DNA of 64,000 nt from Prochlorococcus sp. AG-449-P16 (lineage in GTDB: Bacteria; Cyanobacteriota; Cyanobacteriia; PCC-6307; Cyanobiaceae). Made by a program: the position numbers and the translations under genes. Where the stretch lies: the NCBI GenBank assembly GCA_003212175.1, contig QCQN01000002.1:1-64000 (forward strand), in the 5' to 3' direction. The notes under the pieces were generated by a model. It searched no databases. It was not told where the DNA came from and worked only from the letters and a program-made list of their open reading frames with translations. Positions 56,359 through 64,000 of the stretch are shown piece by piece (the stretch's first letter is position 1; each line of letters begins with the position of its first letter).

Positions 56359-57717
56359 ATGCAATCTATATTTGGTACTGATGGAATAAGAGGAAAATTT
56401 GGGAAAGGAATAACATATTCACTGGCTTTTAAGGTTGGGTATGCTTTAGGAACTACTTTAAAAAATAATAATCCAATTATCATCGGTAGGGATACAAGAA
56501 TAAGTGGAGAAATTTTATTCGCTGCAATAGCTAATGGTATTAATGCCGCAGGAAAAAAATTCGTTAATATTGGAATTTGTCCTACTCCTGCTATTCCTTT
56601 TTTAATCAAAAAAGAAAAATTTAGTAGTGGAATTATGATATCGGCTAGTCACAATCCTCCTGAATACAATGGTATTAAAATTTTTGATGAAAAAGGTGAA
56701 AAAATCCCTAACAATTTAGAAAATAATATTCAATTAATAATTGAAAAGACTGATATTAATAAATTTAATACCAAAGTAAATATCTCTTCAGTCCCTAATA
56801 AAAATCTATTAGATAAATACATTGAAGGCATAATTCTTACTATGGGAGATGAAACTTTAGAAGGTTTAAAAATAATTTTAGACACCTGTTATGGTTCAGC
56901 AACTACTTGTGCAGAAAAGATTTTTAAAAATCTAGGTGCAGATGTTAAGGTCATAAACAAAGAAAAAGATGGGCGGAAAATTAATTTGCATTGTGGCTCA
57001 ACTTTTTTAACACCATTAATTCAAGCCATCAAAGATAACGATGCTGATATGGGGTTTGGTTTTGATGGAGATGCCGATAGAGTAATTGGAATAGATTCAA
57101 AAGGGAATATCTTGGATGGCGATCATATACTTTTTCTTTGGGGCAGAGAACTTATGAGAGAAAAAGTACTTGTAAATAGGACTATAATATCAACACAAAT
57201 GGCGAATTTAGGATTTGAGAAGAACTGGAATAATCTTGGAGGAATCTTATTTAGAACTGAAGTTGGAGACAAGTTCATTTTCGAGGCAATAAAAAATAAA
57301 AAGGCTGTATTAGGAGGTGAACAATCTGGACATATACTTTCAGAAATAAATAATTTTTGTGGTGATGGGATATTAACAGCTATTCAAATTTCAAAATTCT
57401 GCAAAAAGAAAAAAATTAGTTTAACTTCTTGGTTTAGAACAAGTTTCATTCCATACCCTCAAAAACTATCAAATATTGGCTTAAACTTTGATTATAAAAA
57501 AATTAGCAATTCAAATAAGAATTACCTTAATGAAACAATAGATAAATTATCGATTAATAAAAATAAAGATTGTAGAATTTATATCCGGCCAAGCGGTACA
57601 GAACCTGTTTTACGAATTTTAGTTGAAGCAGAAAGTTTAACAATGGTAGATCATTTATCAAGAAAAATCACAAGTGAGCTTCAAACCAAAATAAATCAAC
57701 TATCAAAACATTTTTGA
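56359..57717 (+). CDS. glmM: Phosphoglucosamine mutase
   Basis: Converts glucosamine-6-P to glucosamine-1-P for UDP-GlcNAc, and so for peptidoglycan and LPS. Motifs are [11 protein letters not shown], phosphoserine loop [17 protein letters not shown] (Ser97), metal loop [13 protein letters not shown], sugar loop [10 protein letters not shown] and phosphate loop [15 protein letters not shown]. The ISASHNPxEYNG form and length 452 point to GlmM rather than the phosphohexomutase paralogue at 23366. It is convergent with trmB, stops 1 base apart. Confidence 0.95.
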   Translation: MQSIFGTDGIRGKFGKGITYSLAFKVGYALGTTLKNNNPIIIGRDTRISGEILFAAIANGINAAGKKFVNIGICPTPAIPFLIKKEKFSSGIMISASHNPPEYNGIKIFDEKGEKIPNNLENNIQLIIEKTDINKFNTKVNISSVPNKNLLDKYIEGIILTMGDETLEGLKIILDTCYGSATTCAEKIFKNLGADVKVINKEKDGRKINLHCGSTFLTPLIQAIKDNDADMGFGFDGDADRVIGIDSKGNILDGDHILFLWGRELMREKVLVNRTIISTQMANLGFEKNWNNLGGILFRTEVGDKFIFEAIKNKKAVLGGEQSGHILSEINNFCGDGILTAIQISKFCKKKKISLTSWFRTSFIPYPQKLSNIGLNFDYKKISNSNKNYLNETIDKLSINKNKDCRIYIRPSGTEPVLRILVEAESLTMVDHLSRKITSELQTKINQLSKHF

Positions 57718-57718
57718 T

Positions 57719-58345
57719 TTAAATTTTTCTATAAATACTTTCAAAAATCATAAGTTCATTTGACTTTACATATTTTTCTCTAGGCGTTTGAGTTTTATAG
57801 GGATTAAAGCTATCAGAGTATAAAAAATCACTATAAGGCAATTTCTTAAAACTTTTATCCTCTGTGATTGTGAATTCCATATAATCATAAAGTTCTCTAA
57901 CATCAGTTTTAATAAATATCAAAGATCCTCTCTTCAAAGAATTTGAAAGGGTGTTAATTAATTTTGGTTGAATTACACGTCTCTTATAGTGTTTTTTTTT
58001 AAACCATGGATCAGGAAAATAAAAAGAAATACTATTAGTAAAGTTCAGTATATTTTTTTTAGAGTGATCAAAAATATTACTTGCATTCCCATATGCATAA
58101 AATAAATTCTTTTTTTCAAGTTTTGTTATTTTTAGATTTGCATTAACCACTAATTTCTCCCTAATCTCAATTCCTAGATAATTCCAATTTGTACTGCTTA
58201 TCGCTAAATCAAATAAAAAGTCTCCTGCAGCACAACCGATATCTAAGTGAAGCGGTAGTCTTGGATTCTCAAAAATCTCTTCCAATGCAGGTATTGGAAA
58301 AGATCTTAGGAAATTTTTACCAAGTGGATTTACATGTTGTCTCAT
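57719..58345 (-). CDS. trmB: tRNA (guanine-N7-)-methyltransferase
   Basis: Methylates G46 of tRNA with S-adenosylmethionine. The SAM motif is [17 protein letters not shown], followed by [40 protein letters not shown] and a terminal [16 protein letters not shown]. Length 208 is typical of TrmB. The FPDPWxKxxHxKRR signature is diagnostic. It is convergent with glmM. Confidence 0.95.
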   Translation of the reverse strand: MRQHVNPLGKNFLRSFPIPALEEIFENPRLPLHLDIGCAAGDFLFDLAISSTNWNYLGIEIREKLVVNANLKITKLEKKNLFYAYGNASNIFDHSKKNILNFTNSISFYFPDPWFKKKHYKRRVIQPKLINTLSNSLKRGSLIFIKTDVRELYDYMEFTITEDKSFKKLPYSDFLYSDSFNPYKTQTPREKYVKSNELMIFESIYRKI

Positions 58346-58459
58346 AAAAATTGAAAGTATTTATCTGAATAAAAAGTTCTATTGTTCATAACTATGTCAA
58401 TATTAAGTCTATAAGTGGGTGATTGATGTTTAATAATTATATGTTTTAAATAAAAAGTT

Positions 58460-59080
58460 TTGAACATTCTAAATCAACTATCTATATGGCTATCTTTTCA
58501 ACTTTCATCAATTTTTATTTTAGGAATCCCATTAACAATATTTATATGGTCTATAAAAAACAAAAGTCTCGCTATTACGAAACTTCTATCAAATTATTGG
58601 AAGATATCTATACTATTTTTTATAAGTCTTTTTCTCTTAATTGGAAAACAAAATTATGCACTTTTGATTACAAATATTTCTTTGCTATTAATGACAATTT
58701 CTGTATGGTTCTGGAATGATATAAATGAAGAATTGAGAGAGTATCAATTTCCTCATGCATTAAGTACTACCACAAAAGTATGGAGATGGTCTTTAACTTT
58801 CTTATCTTTAAATTTCTTAATTCAAAGTTTTAATAATATTAGATGTATTTATTTTATTAATACAGAAGAATGTGAAATTTGGTTAAAACCTGCTACGAAT
58901 CTATATCTAATAATAAAGAGTTTATTCAGTTTTTTATTTGGAGCTAGCTTTTCTCAGCCTGTAGCAAACTTCTTAGGATTATTTGGATTAACGATATATT
59001 TTTTAGGTTTATTACAGTGGGCATTAATTAAACTACCAAAAAATGGGAGGGATTCTGGTTTTTCAAATTATGGAAAGTAA
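58460..59080 (+). CDS. DUF3177 family membrane protein
   Basis: Cyanobacterial membrane protein of unknown function, 206 residues. About five hydrophobic segments are visible, including IFILGIPLTIFIWSI, ISILFFISLFLLIG, ALLITNISLLLMTISVWFWND and ANFLGLFGLTIYFLGLLQWALI. Conserved polar pieces are ELREYQFPHALSTTTKVWRW and a GRDSGFSNYG end. The start is TTG at 58460. Its 3' end overlaps the following small gene, so they are probably co-transcribed. Confidence 0.82.
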   Translation: MNILNQLSIWLSFQLSSIFILGIPLTIFIWSIKNKSLAITKLLSNYWKISILFFISLFLLIGKQNYALLITNISLLLMTISVWFWNDINEELREYQFPHALSTTTKVWRWSLTFLSLNFLIQSFNNIRCIYFINTEECEIWLKPATNLYLIIKSLFSFLFGASFSQPVANFLGLFGLTIYFLGLLQWALIKLPKNGRDSGFSNYGK

Positions 59081-59378
59081 TAATTTAATAAGAAATTTAG
59101 AAAATATAAGTTCAAGTTTCCCTAATAGACTTTTAAAGCTTCATGGTTATCTATTAAAAAATGATTCCAAAGAATTTCTAGAAATAATTATCTATAAAGG
59201 TTTTAGTAGTTCTACTACTCATCCAATTGAGATAGATTCAGAGAAGTCGGTTATCAAATTTAACCATTACTTTACAGAATCTTTTCTATATAAAGCACCT
59301 CTTACAAATAGATCAAATGAGTTTTTAAAAGGAAGAGAAAGTCCTATTTGTTTTCTTGATGAAAAAGAATGGATTTGA
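59070..59378 (+). CDS. Conserved cyanobacterial/plastid-lineage protein, uncharacterised
   Basis: About 102 residues from the ATG at 59070 (MESNNLIRNLENISSSF); the track start at 59043 adds nine residues. A recognisable conserved core is FPNRLLKLHGYLLK...EIIIYKGFSSSTTHPIEID, followed by SFLYKAPLTNRSNEF. Similar sequences occur in other cyanobacteria and possibly plants, but I cannot assign a function. No membrane span or metal motif. It overlaps the DUF3177 gene by 11 bases and ends 8 bases from the ileS stop. Confidence 0.72.
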   Translation: MESNNLIRNLENISSSFPNRLLKLHGYLLKNDSKEFLEIIIYKGFSSSTTHPIEIDSEKSVIKFNHYFTESFLYKAPLTNRSNEFLKGRESPICFLDEKEWI

Positions 59379-59386
59379 AACTTAAT

Positions 59387-62284
59387 TTAAAAGCTAATAA
59401 TATTTGCACATCTTTTACACAATATTGTATTTTCAATCCCGTTAACAGTTTCCTCTTCATAGTGCCAACATCTTGCACATTTTTGCCCTTTAGCTTTAAG
59501 TATTTGGATGGTTCCGAATTGATTATTATCTGTAATTAGACACTCTTTAGATAAAGTTGTTACCTGATTAAACTTGGAAATTATTAACCAATCACAATAA
59601 GAGTCAACTTCATTATTTCCTAATTTATCAAGCCAAGCAAGTGATTTTCTCATTGCATCATTTGAAGGTAGGTAATTAACTTGCGTTTCTAATGCCGCTC
59701 CAATTATTTGTTTATTCCTACATACTTCAATTGCTTTATTAATTTCTACTCTCAATTTTCTTAAATTACCAATATGTTCATCCAAATCAGAGTTAATCCA
59801 TGACTCAGGGAAATTTGGCCAACCTCTTTGGAATACCGATTTTTCCTTAACTGGATATGGAATATTTTGCCAAATATCCTCAGCCATATGACTAAGCACT
59901 GGAGAAATAAAAATGGCTAAATTTTCTACAATTTGAGACATGACAAACTGACATGATCTTCTCCTAAACTGACTTTTTGCGCTCACATACAACCTATCTT
60001 TAGCAATATCCAAATAAAAGTTCGATAAATCTACAACACAAAAACTTTGCAAAATTTGAAAAAATTTGGAAAATTCATAATTCTCATATGCTTTTGTTAT
60101 TTGATCGGATACATCAAACAGCCTATTTAGCATCCATTTATCTAATATAGGCAACTTATCAATCTCAATATTGTCGCCAACTGGATTGTAATCATGAATA
60201 TTTCCTAAAAGATATCTTGCAGTATTCCTTACTTTTCTATAAACATCCGATAATTGTTTTAAAATATTAGAACCAATTGGTACGTCAACCGAATAATCTA
60301 CAGAACTTACCCAAAGCCTTAATACGTCTGCACCATAAGCAGGCTGATTTTTTTTATTAGGTCCACCATTGATAATAATATTTGGGTCCACAACGTTACC
60401 CAAAGATTTACTCATTTTTCTTCCATTTTCGTCTAATGCAAATCCATGAGTTAACACTTTTTTATAAGGAGGAATTTTATTTACGGCTACTGATGTCAGT
60501 AAAGATGACTGAAACCATCCTCGATGTTGATCAGATCCTTCCAAATATAGATCAGCGGGATATTTTAATTCCGGCCTTTGCTCACAAACTGCGGCCCAAC
60601 TTGATCCAGAATCAAACCAAACATCCATAGTATCTAATCCTTTTTCCCAACAATCAGATTTATCTTTATATTTTTCTGGTAACAATTTTGCTACTTCCCA
60701 CTCCCACCAAATATCAGCTCCAAACTCTTTGAATAAATTTTGTATATGATTGATAGTCTCATTATTTAATAATATTTCTTTCCCGTTCTTTTCATAAAAG
60801 ACTGGAATTGGGACTCCCCATGACCTCTGCCTAGAAATGCACCAATCCCCTCTCCCCACAACCATTGAATAAATTCTTTTTTTACCAGTAATTGGCATCC
60901 ATTCAACATCATCAATCGAATTTAGAGCTAAATCTCTAAATCCTTCTACAGAAGCAAACCATTGTTCTGTAGCCCTAAATATTGTGGGTTTCTTAGTTCT
61001 CCAATCATAGGGGTATCTATGCTTGTATTTTTCTTTTAAAAGAAGTGAGTTATTTTTATCCAAATACTCAATAACCATATCATTTGCATCTTTTAGAACA
61101 TTTAATCCTCTAAATTTTTCAGCTTCATCATTCAAATTACCTTTTTCATCAACAATACAAGTTATTGGAAGTTTAAATTTTTGCCCAACAATAAAATCAT
61201 CCATACCATGTCCTGGAGCAGTATGAACTAACCCAGTACCTGTTTCAGTAGTTATGTAATCACCGCCAATTACTATATTACAAATTTTATTTTTTGTCGG
61301 ATGTTGATACTTAATACCGACTAAATCTGAACCTTTAATTTCCAATAAAACTTTAAAATCTCTTTTAAATTTTTCGCTCAAATCGGAGAGTAAATTTTTA
61401 GCAAAAATATAAATATTTTTCTCTTGATCAGAAGCAAAAATATAATTTATTTCTGGATTCACTGCAACTGCTTCATTAGCTGGTAATGTCCATGGAGTTG
61501 TGGTCCATATAGAAATATATAAGTCATCTAAATTTACGAATAAAAGTTCATTCAGATTTGTCTCCTTAAATTTTAAAAGAATTTGTTCAGATAATTTCGT
61601 TACATTTAGTTTTACATAAACACTTATGGAATAGTGCTCTTCAGGGTATTCAAGTTCAGCTTCAGCTAGTGCTGTTCGAGAACTTGGACTCCAATGAACA
61701 GGTTTCAAGCCTCGATATATGTAACCATTTAAAAACATCTTGCCAAAAACTCCAATCTGAGCAGACTCGTAACTTTTTCTTAGAGTTAAATATGGGTTAT
61801 CCCAATCTCCCCAAATGCCCCATCTTTTAAAACCTATAAGTTGGTTGTTTATTTGCATTTTGGCGTAATCTGTTGCTTTTTTTCTCAGCTCTAAAGAATC
61901 CAGATTGTTCCTTTCTTGAGTTTTTAGATTTTGTAAAACCTTTAATTCTATTGGCAGTCCATGACAATCCCATCCTGGTACAAAATGGACTTTAAATCCT
62001 CTCAAGGTTTTGTACTTATTTATTATGTCTTTCAAAACTTTATTCAAAGCGTGCCCCATATGTAAGGGGCCGTTTGCATAAGGCGGACCGTCATGCAAAG
62101 TAAAATTTTTACCTTTATTATTTGATCCTAATTCCAAATCAATATTATTTTTGGACCAAATTTCCTGAATTTCAGGCTCTCTTATTGCCGAATTTGCGCG
62201 CATTGAGAAATCAGTTTTTAATAAATTTAAAGTGTCCTTATAAGAAAAAGCTGAATTTTTTTTTGAATTATTTTGAGTTTCCAT
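59387..62284 (-). CDS. ileS: Isoleucyl-tRNA synthetase
   Basis: Class I aminoacyl-tRNA synthetase, 965 residues. HIGH motif [16 protein letters not shown], editing domain with [23 protein letters not shown]-type [14 protein letters not shown], anticodon-binding region, and a C-terminal zinc finger with [10 protein letters not shown] and [10 protein letters not shown]. All four zinc cysteines are present. It lies 35 bases downstream of the Ycf66-like gene on the same strand and is convergent with the small conserved gene. Confidence 0.97.
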   Translation of the reverse strand: METQNNSKKNSAFSYKDTLNLLKTDFSMRANSAIREPEIQEIWSKNNIDLELGSNNKGKNFTLHDGPPYANGPLHMGHALNKVLKDIINKYKTLRGFKVHFVPGWDCHGLPIELKVLQNLKTQERNNLDSLELRKKATDYAKMQINNQLIGFKRWGIWGDWDNPYLTLRKSYESAQIGVFGKMFLNGYIYRGLKPVHWSPSSRTALAEAELEYPEEHYSISVYVKLNVTKLSEQILLKFKETNLNELLFVNLDDLYISIWTTTPWTLPANEAVAVNPEINYIFASDQEKNIYIFAKNLLSDLSEKFKRDFKVLLEIKGSDLVGIKYQHPTKNKICNIVIGGDYITTETGTGLVHTAPGHGMDDFIVGQKFKLPITCIVDEKGNLNDEAEKFRGLNVLKDANDMVIEYLDKNNSLLLKEKYKHRYPYDWRTKKPTIFRATEQWFASVEGFRDLALNSIDDVEWMPITGKKRIYSMVVGRGDWCISRQRSWGVPIPVFYEKNGKEILLNNETINHIQNLFKEFGADIWWEWEVAKLLPEKYKDKSDCWEKGLDTMDVWFDSGSSWAAVCEQRPELKYPADLYLEGSDQHRGWFQSSLLTSVAVNKIPPYKKVLTHGFALDENGRKMSKSLGNVVDPNIIINGGPNKKNQPAYGADVLRLWVSSVDYSVDVPIGSNILKQLSDVYRKVRNTARYLLGNIHDYNPVGDNIEIDKLPILDKWMLNRLFDVSDQITKAYENYEFSKFFQILQSFCVVDLSNFYLDIAKDRLYVSAKSQFRRRSCQFVMSQIVENLAIFISPVLSHMAEDIWQNIPYPVKEKSVFQRGWPNFPESWINSDLDEHIGNLRKLRVEINKAIEVCRNKQIIGAALETQVNYLPSNDAMRKSLAWLDKLGNNEVDSYCDWLIISKFNQVTTLSKECLITDNNQFGTIQILKAKGQKCARCWHYEEETVNGIENTILCKRCANIISF

Positions 62285-62319
62285 AGAAATATATAAAAAT
62301 TTTTTTAATGAAATCGGTT

Positions 62320-62847
62320 TTAATTATTTTTCTCTTCTAAAACATCATCTTTGAATTGAGCTGTCATTTCTTTTGGCATTTCTAATTTAACTAAATTATT
62401 TTCGGTAGAGTTATCTATCTTACCATTTTCAACATCCCTAACCCATTTTTTTTTAATTAAATTTTTATTAGTTTGTCCAAATCTTTTTAAATTCAAAATA
62501 TTCGAGAAATTTCTCTTTAAAAGTAAAGTAGCCTCACAAATTATGGAAATATTTTTTTTAAATTCAACTAAAGTTTTTAATTTATTTCTTTCATTATCAG
62601 TTAGTTGGTTCCATCGCATAGAACAAATTTCCAATGCAAAAAAAATAATTAAAATACTTGTTAATATTAAAATTAAGTAATCTAAAGGACTAAAGATTCT
62701 TTCTTTAAGGAGCAATATTACTCCAATAATTAAATTTAAACCTCCTTTTATTAAATCTTTTGGTCTGCCTAGTTCAAGATAAATTAGTGGAACAATTAAA
62801 AAAATAATTCCCAAAAAGATATAAAAAGAACCTAAAAAAACAGCCAC
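62320..62847 (-). CDS. Ycf66-like membrane protein
   Basis: A 175-residue protein with three N-terminal hydrophobic segments: [35 protein letters not shown] and [21 protein letters not shown]. The spacing and the SPLDYLIL...[14 protein letters not shown] stretch resemble the N-terminal domain of Ycf66, a conserved cyanobacterial/plastid protein of unknown function. A basic helical stretch and an acidic tail follow. The family call rests on pattern recall and should be treated as probable. It precedes ileS on the same strand. Confidence 0.65.
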   Translation of the reverse strand: MAVFLGSFYIFLGIIFLIVPLIYLELGRPKDLIKGGLNLIIGVILLLKERIFSPLDYLILILTSILIIFFALEICSMRWNQLTDNERNKLKTLVEFKKNISIICEATLLLKRNFSNILNLKRFGQTNKNLIKKKWVRDVENGKIDNSTENNLVKLEMPKEMTAQFKDDVLEEKNN

Positions 62848-62929
62848 AATTTCAAATCACTTTTTCTTGAGTATAGTCAAAAAGCAATTTTTATAAATAA
62901 AAAATTCTTTAGTTTAAATTTTTCAAAAC

Positions 62930-63011
62930 TGCGGTCGGGGAGACTTGAACTCCCACACCCGAAGATACGAGTACCTAAAACTCGCGCGTCTACCAATTCC
63001 GCCACGACCGC
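62930..63011 (-). tRNA. tRNA-Leu (TAG)
   Basis: Minus-strand cloverleaf with acceptor GCGGTCG/CGACCGC, a class II variable arm, anticodon stem CGAGT/ACTCG around loop TTTAGGT (anticodon TAG), T arm GGGAG-TTCAAGT-CTCCC and discriminator A. Length 82 fits tRNA-Leu. No CCA is encoded at the 3' end. It lies about 160 bases from the crtR coding frame on the other strand. Confidence 0.95.
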
Positions 63012-63169
63012 ACAACATAAATCTTAGTTTAGCAAAGGTATACTTAAAAGGATTATTACTTAAGAGAATAAATTTGACACATATGAAAGAGATTATTCTC
63101 TATAAATCCAGATAATATTTTATTTTTATGCAGCCAACCTAAATAATTGGTTATATTAATCATAGATTT

Positions 63170-64000
63170 ATTGAGACAATTTCTAATTCAACAATTAAAA
63201 ATAAGAACTTTCTAACCAATTCCTCTAAGACATTTAATTGGCAGAGGGAGATTAAAAACTATATTGATCCACCAAATTTTTGGAACCCCACATTAGTTCT
63301 CTTCTTTGGTGGTTATTTCTTAGCATTTATAAGTATTTGGCAATGGTATAGGGGAGTTTGGCCTCTCCCATTATTAGTTGCTACTGCTTTTTTAGCTCTA
63401 CATATAGAGGGGACTGTCATACATGATGCATGTCACAAAGCTGCTCACCCTGTACCTTGGATTAATCAAGCTATGGGTCATGGGTCTGCAATATTACTAG
63501 GCTTTAGTTTTCCAGTTTTTACCAGAGTTCATTTACAACACCATATCCATGTGAATGACCCTAAAAAAGATCCTGATCATATTGTTAGCACTTTTGGTCC
63601 AATTTGGCTCATTGCACCAAGATTTTTTTACCATGAAATATTTTTCTTTCAAAAAAAACTCTGGAGAAAATATGAATTACTTCAGTGGGGTATAGAGAGA
63701 TCAATATTTATAACATTGATCTTGGCTGGATTGAAATTTGACTTTATGAATCTTATTTATAATTTATGGTTTGGTCCTGCACTTATGGTAGGGGTAACGC
63801 TTGGCATTTTCTTTGATTATCTACCGCACAGACCATTTCGTTCAAGAAACAAATGGATAAATTCAAGAGTCTATCCAAGCAAATTTATGAATATTCTCAT
63901 AATGGGTCAAAATTACCATTTAATCCATCACCTTTGGCCTTCTATTCCATGGTTTGAATACAAAATTGCTTATGAGAAAACTAAACCTTTACTGGATATG
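63170..64000 (+). CDS. crtR: Beta-carotene hydroxylase, 5' part, non-canonical start
   Basis: Fatty-acid-desaturase-type diiron hydroxylase that makes zeaxanthin. The frame runs off the window end, so it is absent from the ORF track. His boxes are visible: HDACHKAAH, RVHLQHHIHVNDP and GQNYHLIHHLWP, with GHGSAILLGFSFPVFT between. The conserved N-terminus (FNWQREIKNYIDPPNFWNPT) lies in a frame open only from a TAA at 63140 and contains no ATG, GTG or TTG until an ATG at about 63473, after the first His box. An ATT near 63170 is the placed start, by guess. Function is secure; the start is not. Confidence 0.88.
   Translation, partial: METISNSTIKNKNFLTNSSKTFNWQREIKNYIDPPNFWNPTLVLFFGGYFLAFISIWQWYRGVWPLPLLVATAFLALHIEGTVIHDACHKAAHPVPWINQAMGHGSAILLGFSFPVFTRVHLQHHIHVNDPKKDPDHIVSTFGPIWLIAPRFFYHEIFFFQKKLWRKYELLQWGIERSIFITLILAGLKFDFMNLIYNLWFGPALMVGVTLGIFFDYLPHRPFRSRNKWINSRVYPSKFMNILIMGQNYHLIHHLWPSIPWFEYKIAYEKTKPLLDM

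Noticed and set aside
60382-60630. 82-codon plus-strand ORF opposite ileS
   Set aside because: Lies entirely within ileS coding sequence on the other strand; a shadow ORF.
63128-63142. ATG at 63128 as the crtR start
   Set aside because: It is in the crtR frame but is closed by TAA after four codons.

Overview
The window is chromosomal DNA of a marine picocyanobacterium, almost certainly high-light-adapted Prochlorococcus. The DNA is very AT-rich, genes are short and tightly packed with many 1-30 base overlaps, and the content is cyanobacterial core: psbEFLJ, psbK, psbI, psbN and psbH, ndhCKJ, chlD, ycf48, ntcA, crtR, several cyanobacteria-only DUF families, and small genes on both strands. 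I saw no insertion sequence, prophage, integrase, CRISPR array or island of foreign base composition. No stretch exceeds about 300 bases without a gene; the largest gap is about 250 bases before the DUF3155 gene (33541-33790).

Layout. 1-5.8 kb: 3' end of a UvrD/PcrA helicase, CCA-adding enzyme, a flavoprotein-SelD fusion and mtnP. 5.9-9.9 kb: photosystem II assembly block rubA-ycf48-psbEFLJ (minus), divergent from ndhC-K-J (plus). 9.9-15.8 kb: YvcK-like protein, MlaF/MlaD-type lipid transport pair, chlD, folK. 15.9-27.7 kb: NUDIX hydrolase, photolyase, sugar aminotransferase, redoxin, fabI, hisB, carotenoid oxygenase, rdgB, phosphohexomutase, RecB-like nuclease, ygfZ, pyrE. 27.9-34.8 kb: tRNA-Met, CBS/CNNM protein, Gfo/Idh oxidoreductase, psbK, tgt, cobS, a sensor kinase, a structured leader before DUF3155, an esterase. 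34.8-42.9 kb: purH, DoxX protein, ispH, amt with an NtcA box, sfsA, murJ, two small conserved proteins. 43-49.7 kb: tRNA-Arg, glyA-cinA-leuC-leuD, an LptD-like outer-membrane protein. 49.7-56.3 kb: psbI, psbN, psbH, pth, small DUF genes, ntcA, a CobO-like protein, dcd, thyX, txlA. 56.3-64 kb: glmM, trmB, DUF3177, ileS, Ycf66-like protein, tRNA-Leu and the 5' part of crtR, which runs off the window.

The genes serve photosystem II biogenesis, NDH-1, chlorophyll and carotenoid synthesis, nitrogen control (ntcA and amt, the latter with a perfect GTA-N8-TAC box), nucleotide metabolism (purH, pyrE, dcd, thyX, rdgB), tRNA maturation (cca, tgt, trmB, pth, ileS) and envelope assembly (murJ, glmM, LptD-like, Mla). 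All three tRNA genes lack an encoded CCA end, which fits the presence of the CCA-adding enzyme.

Nothing here is convincingly a new multigene system. The most interesting points are two conserved genes with no usable ATG/GTG/TTG start (cobS, where one extra T in a seven-T run would restore an ATG start, and crtR), a CobO-like protein that has lost its P-loop, the flavoprotein-SelD fusion sharing a 10-base divergent gap with mtnP, and structured leaders before amt and the DUF3155 gene. The supplied ORF track misses psbL, psbF, psbK, psbI, psbN, crtR, the 5' part of the helicase gene and the N-terminal coding part of cobS.
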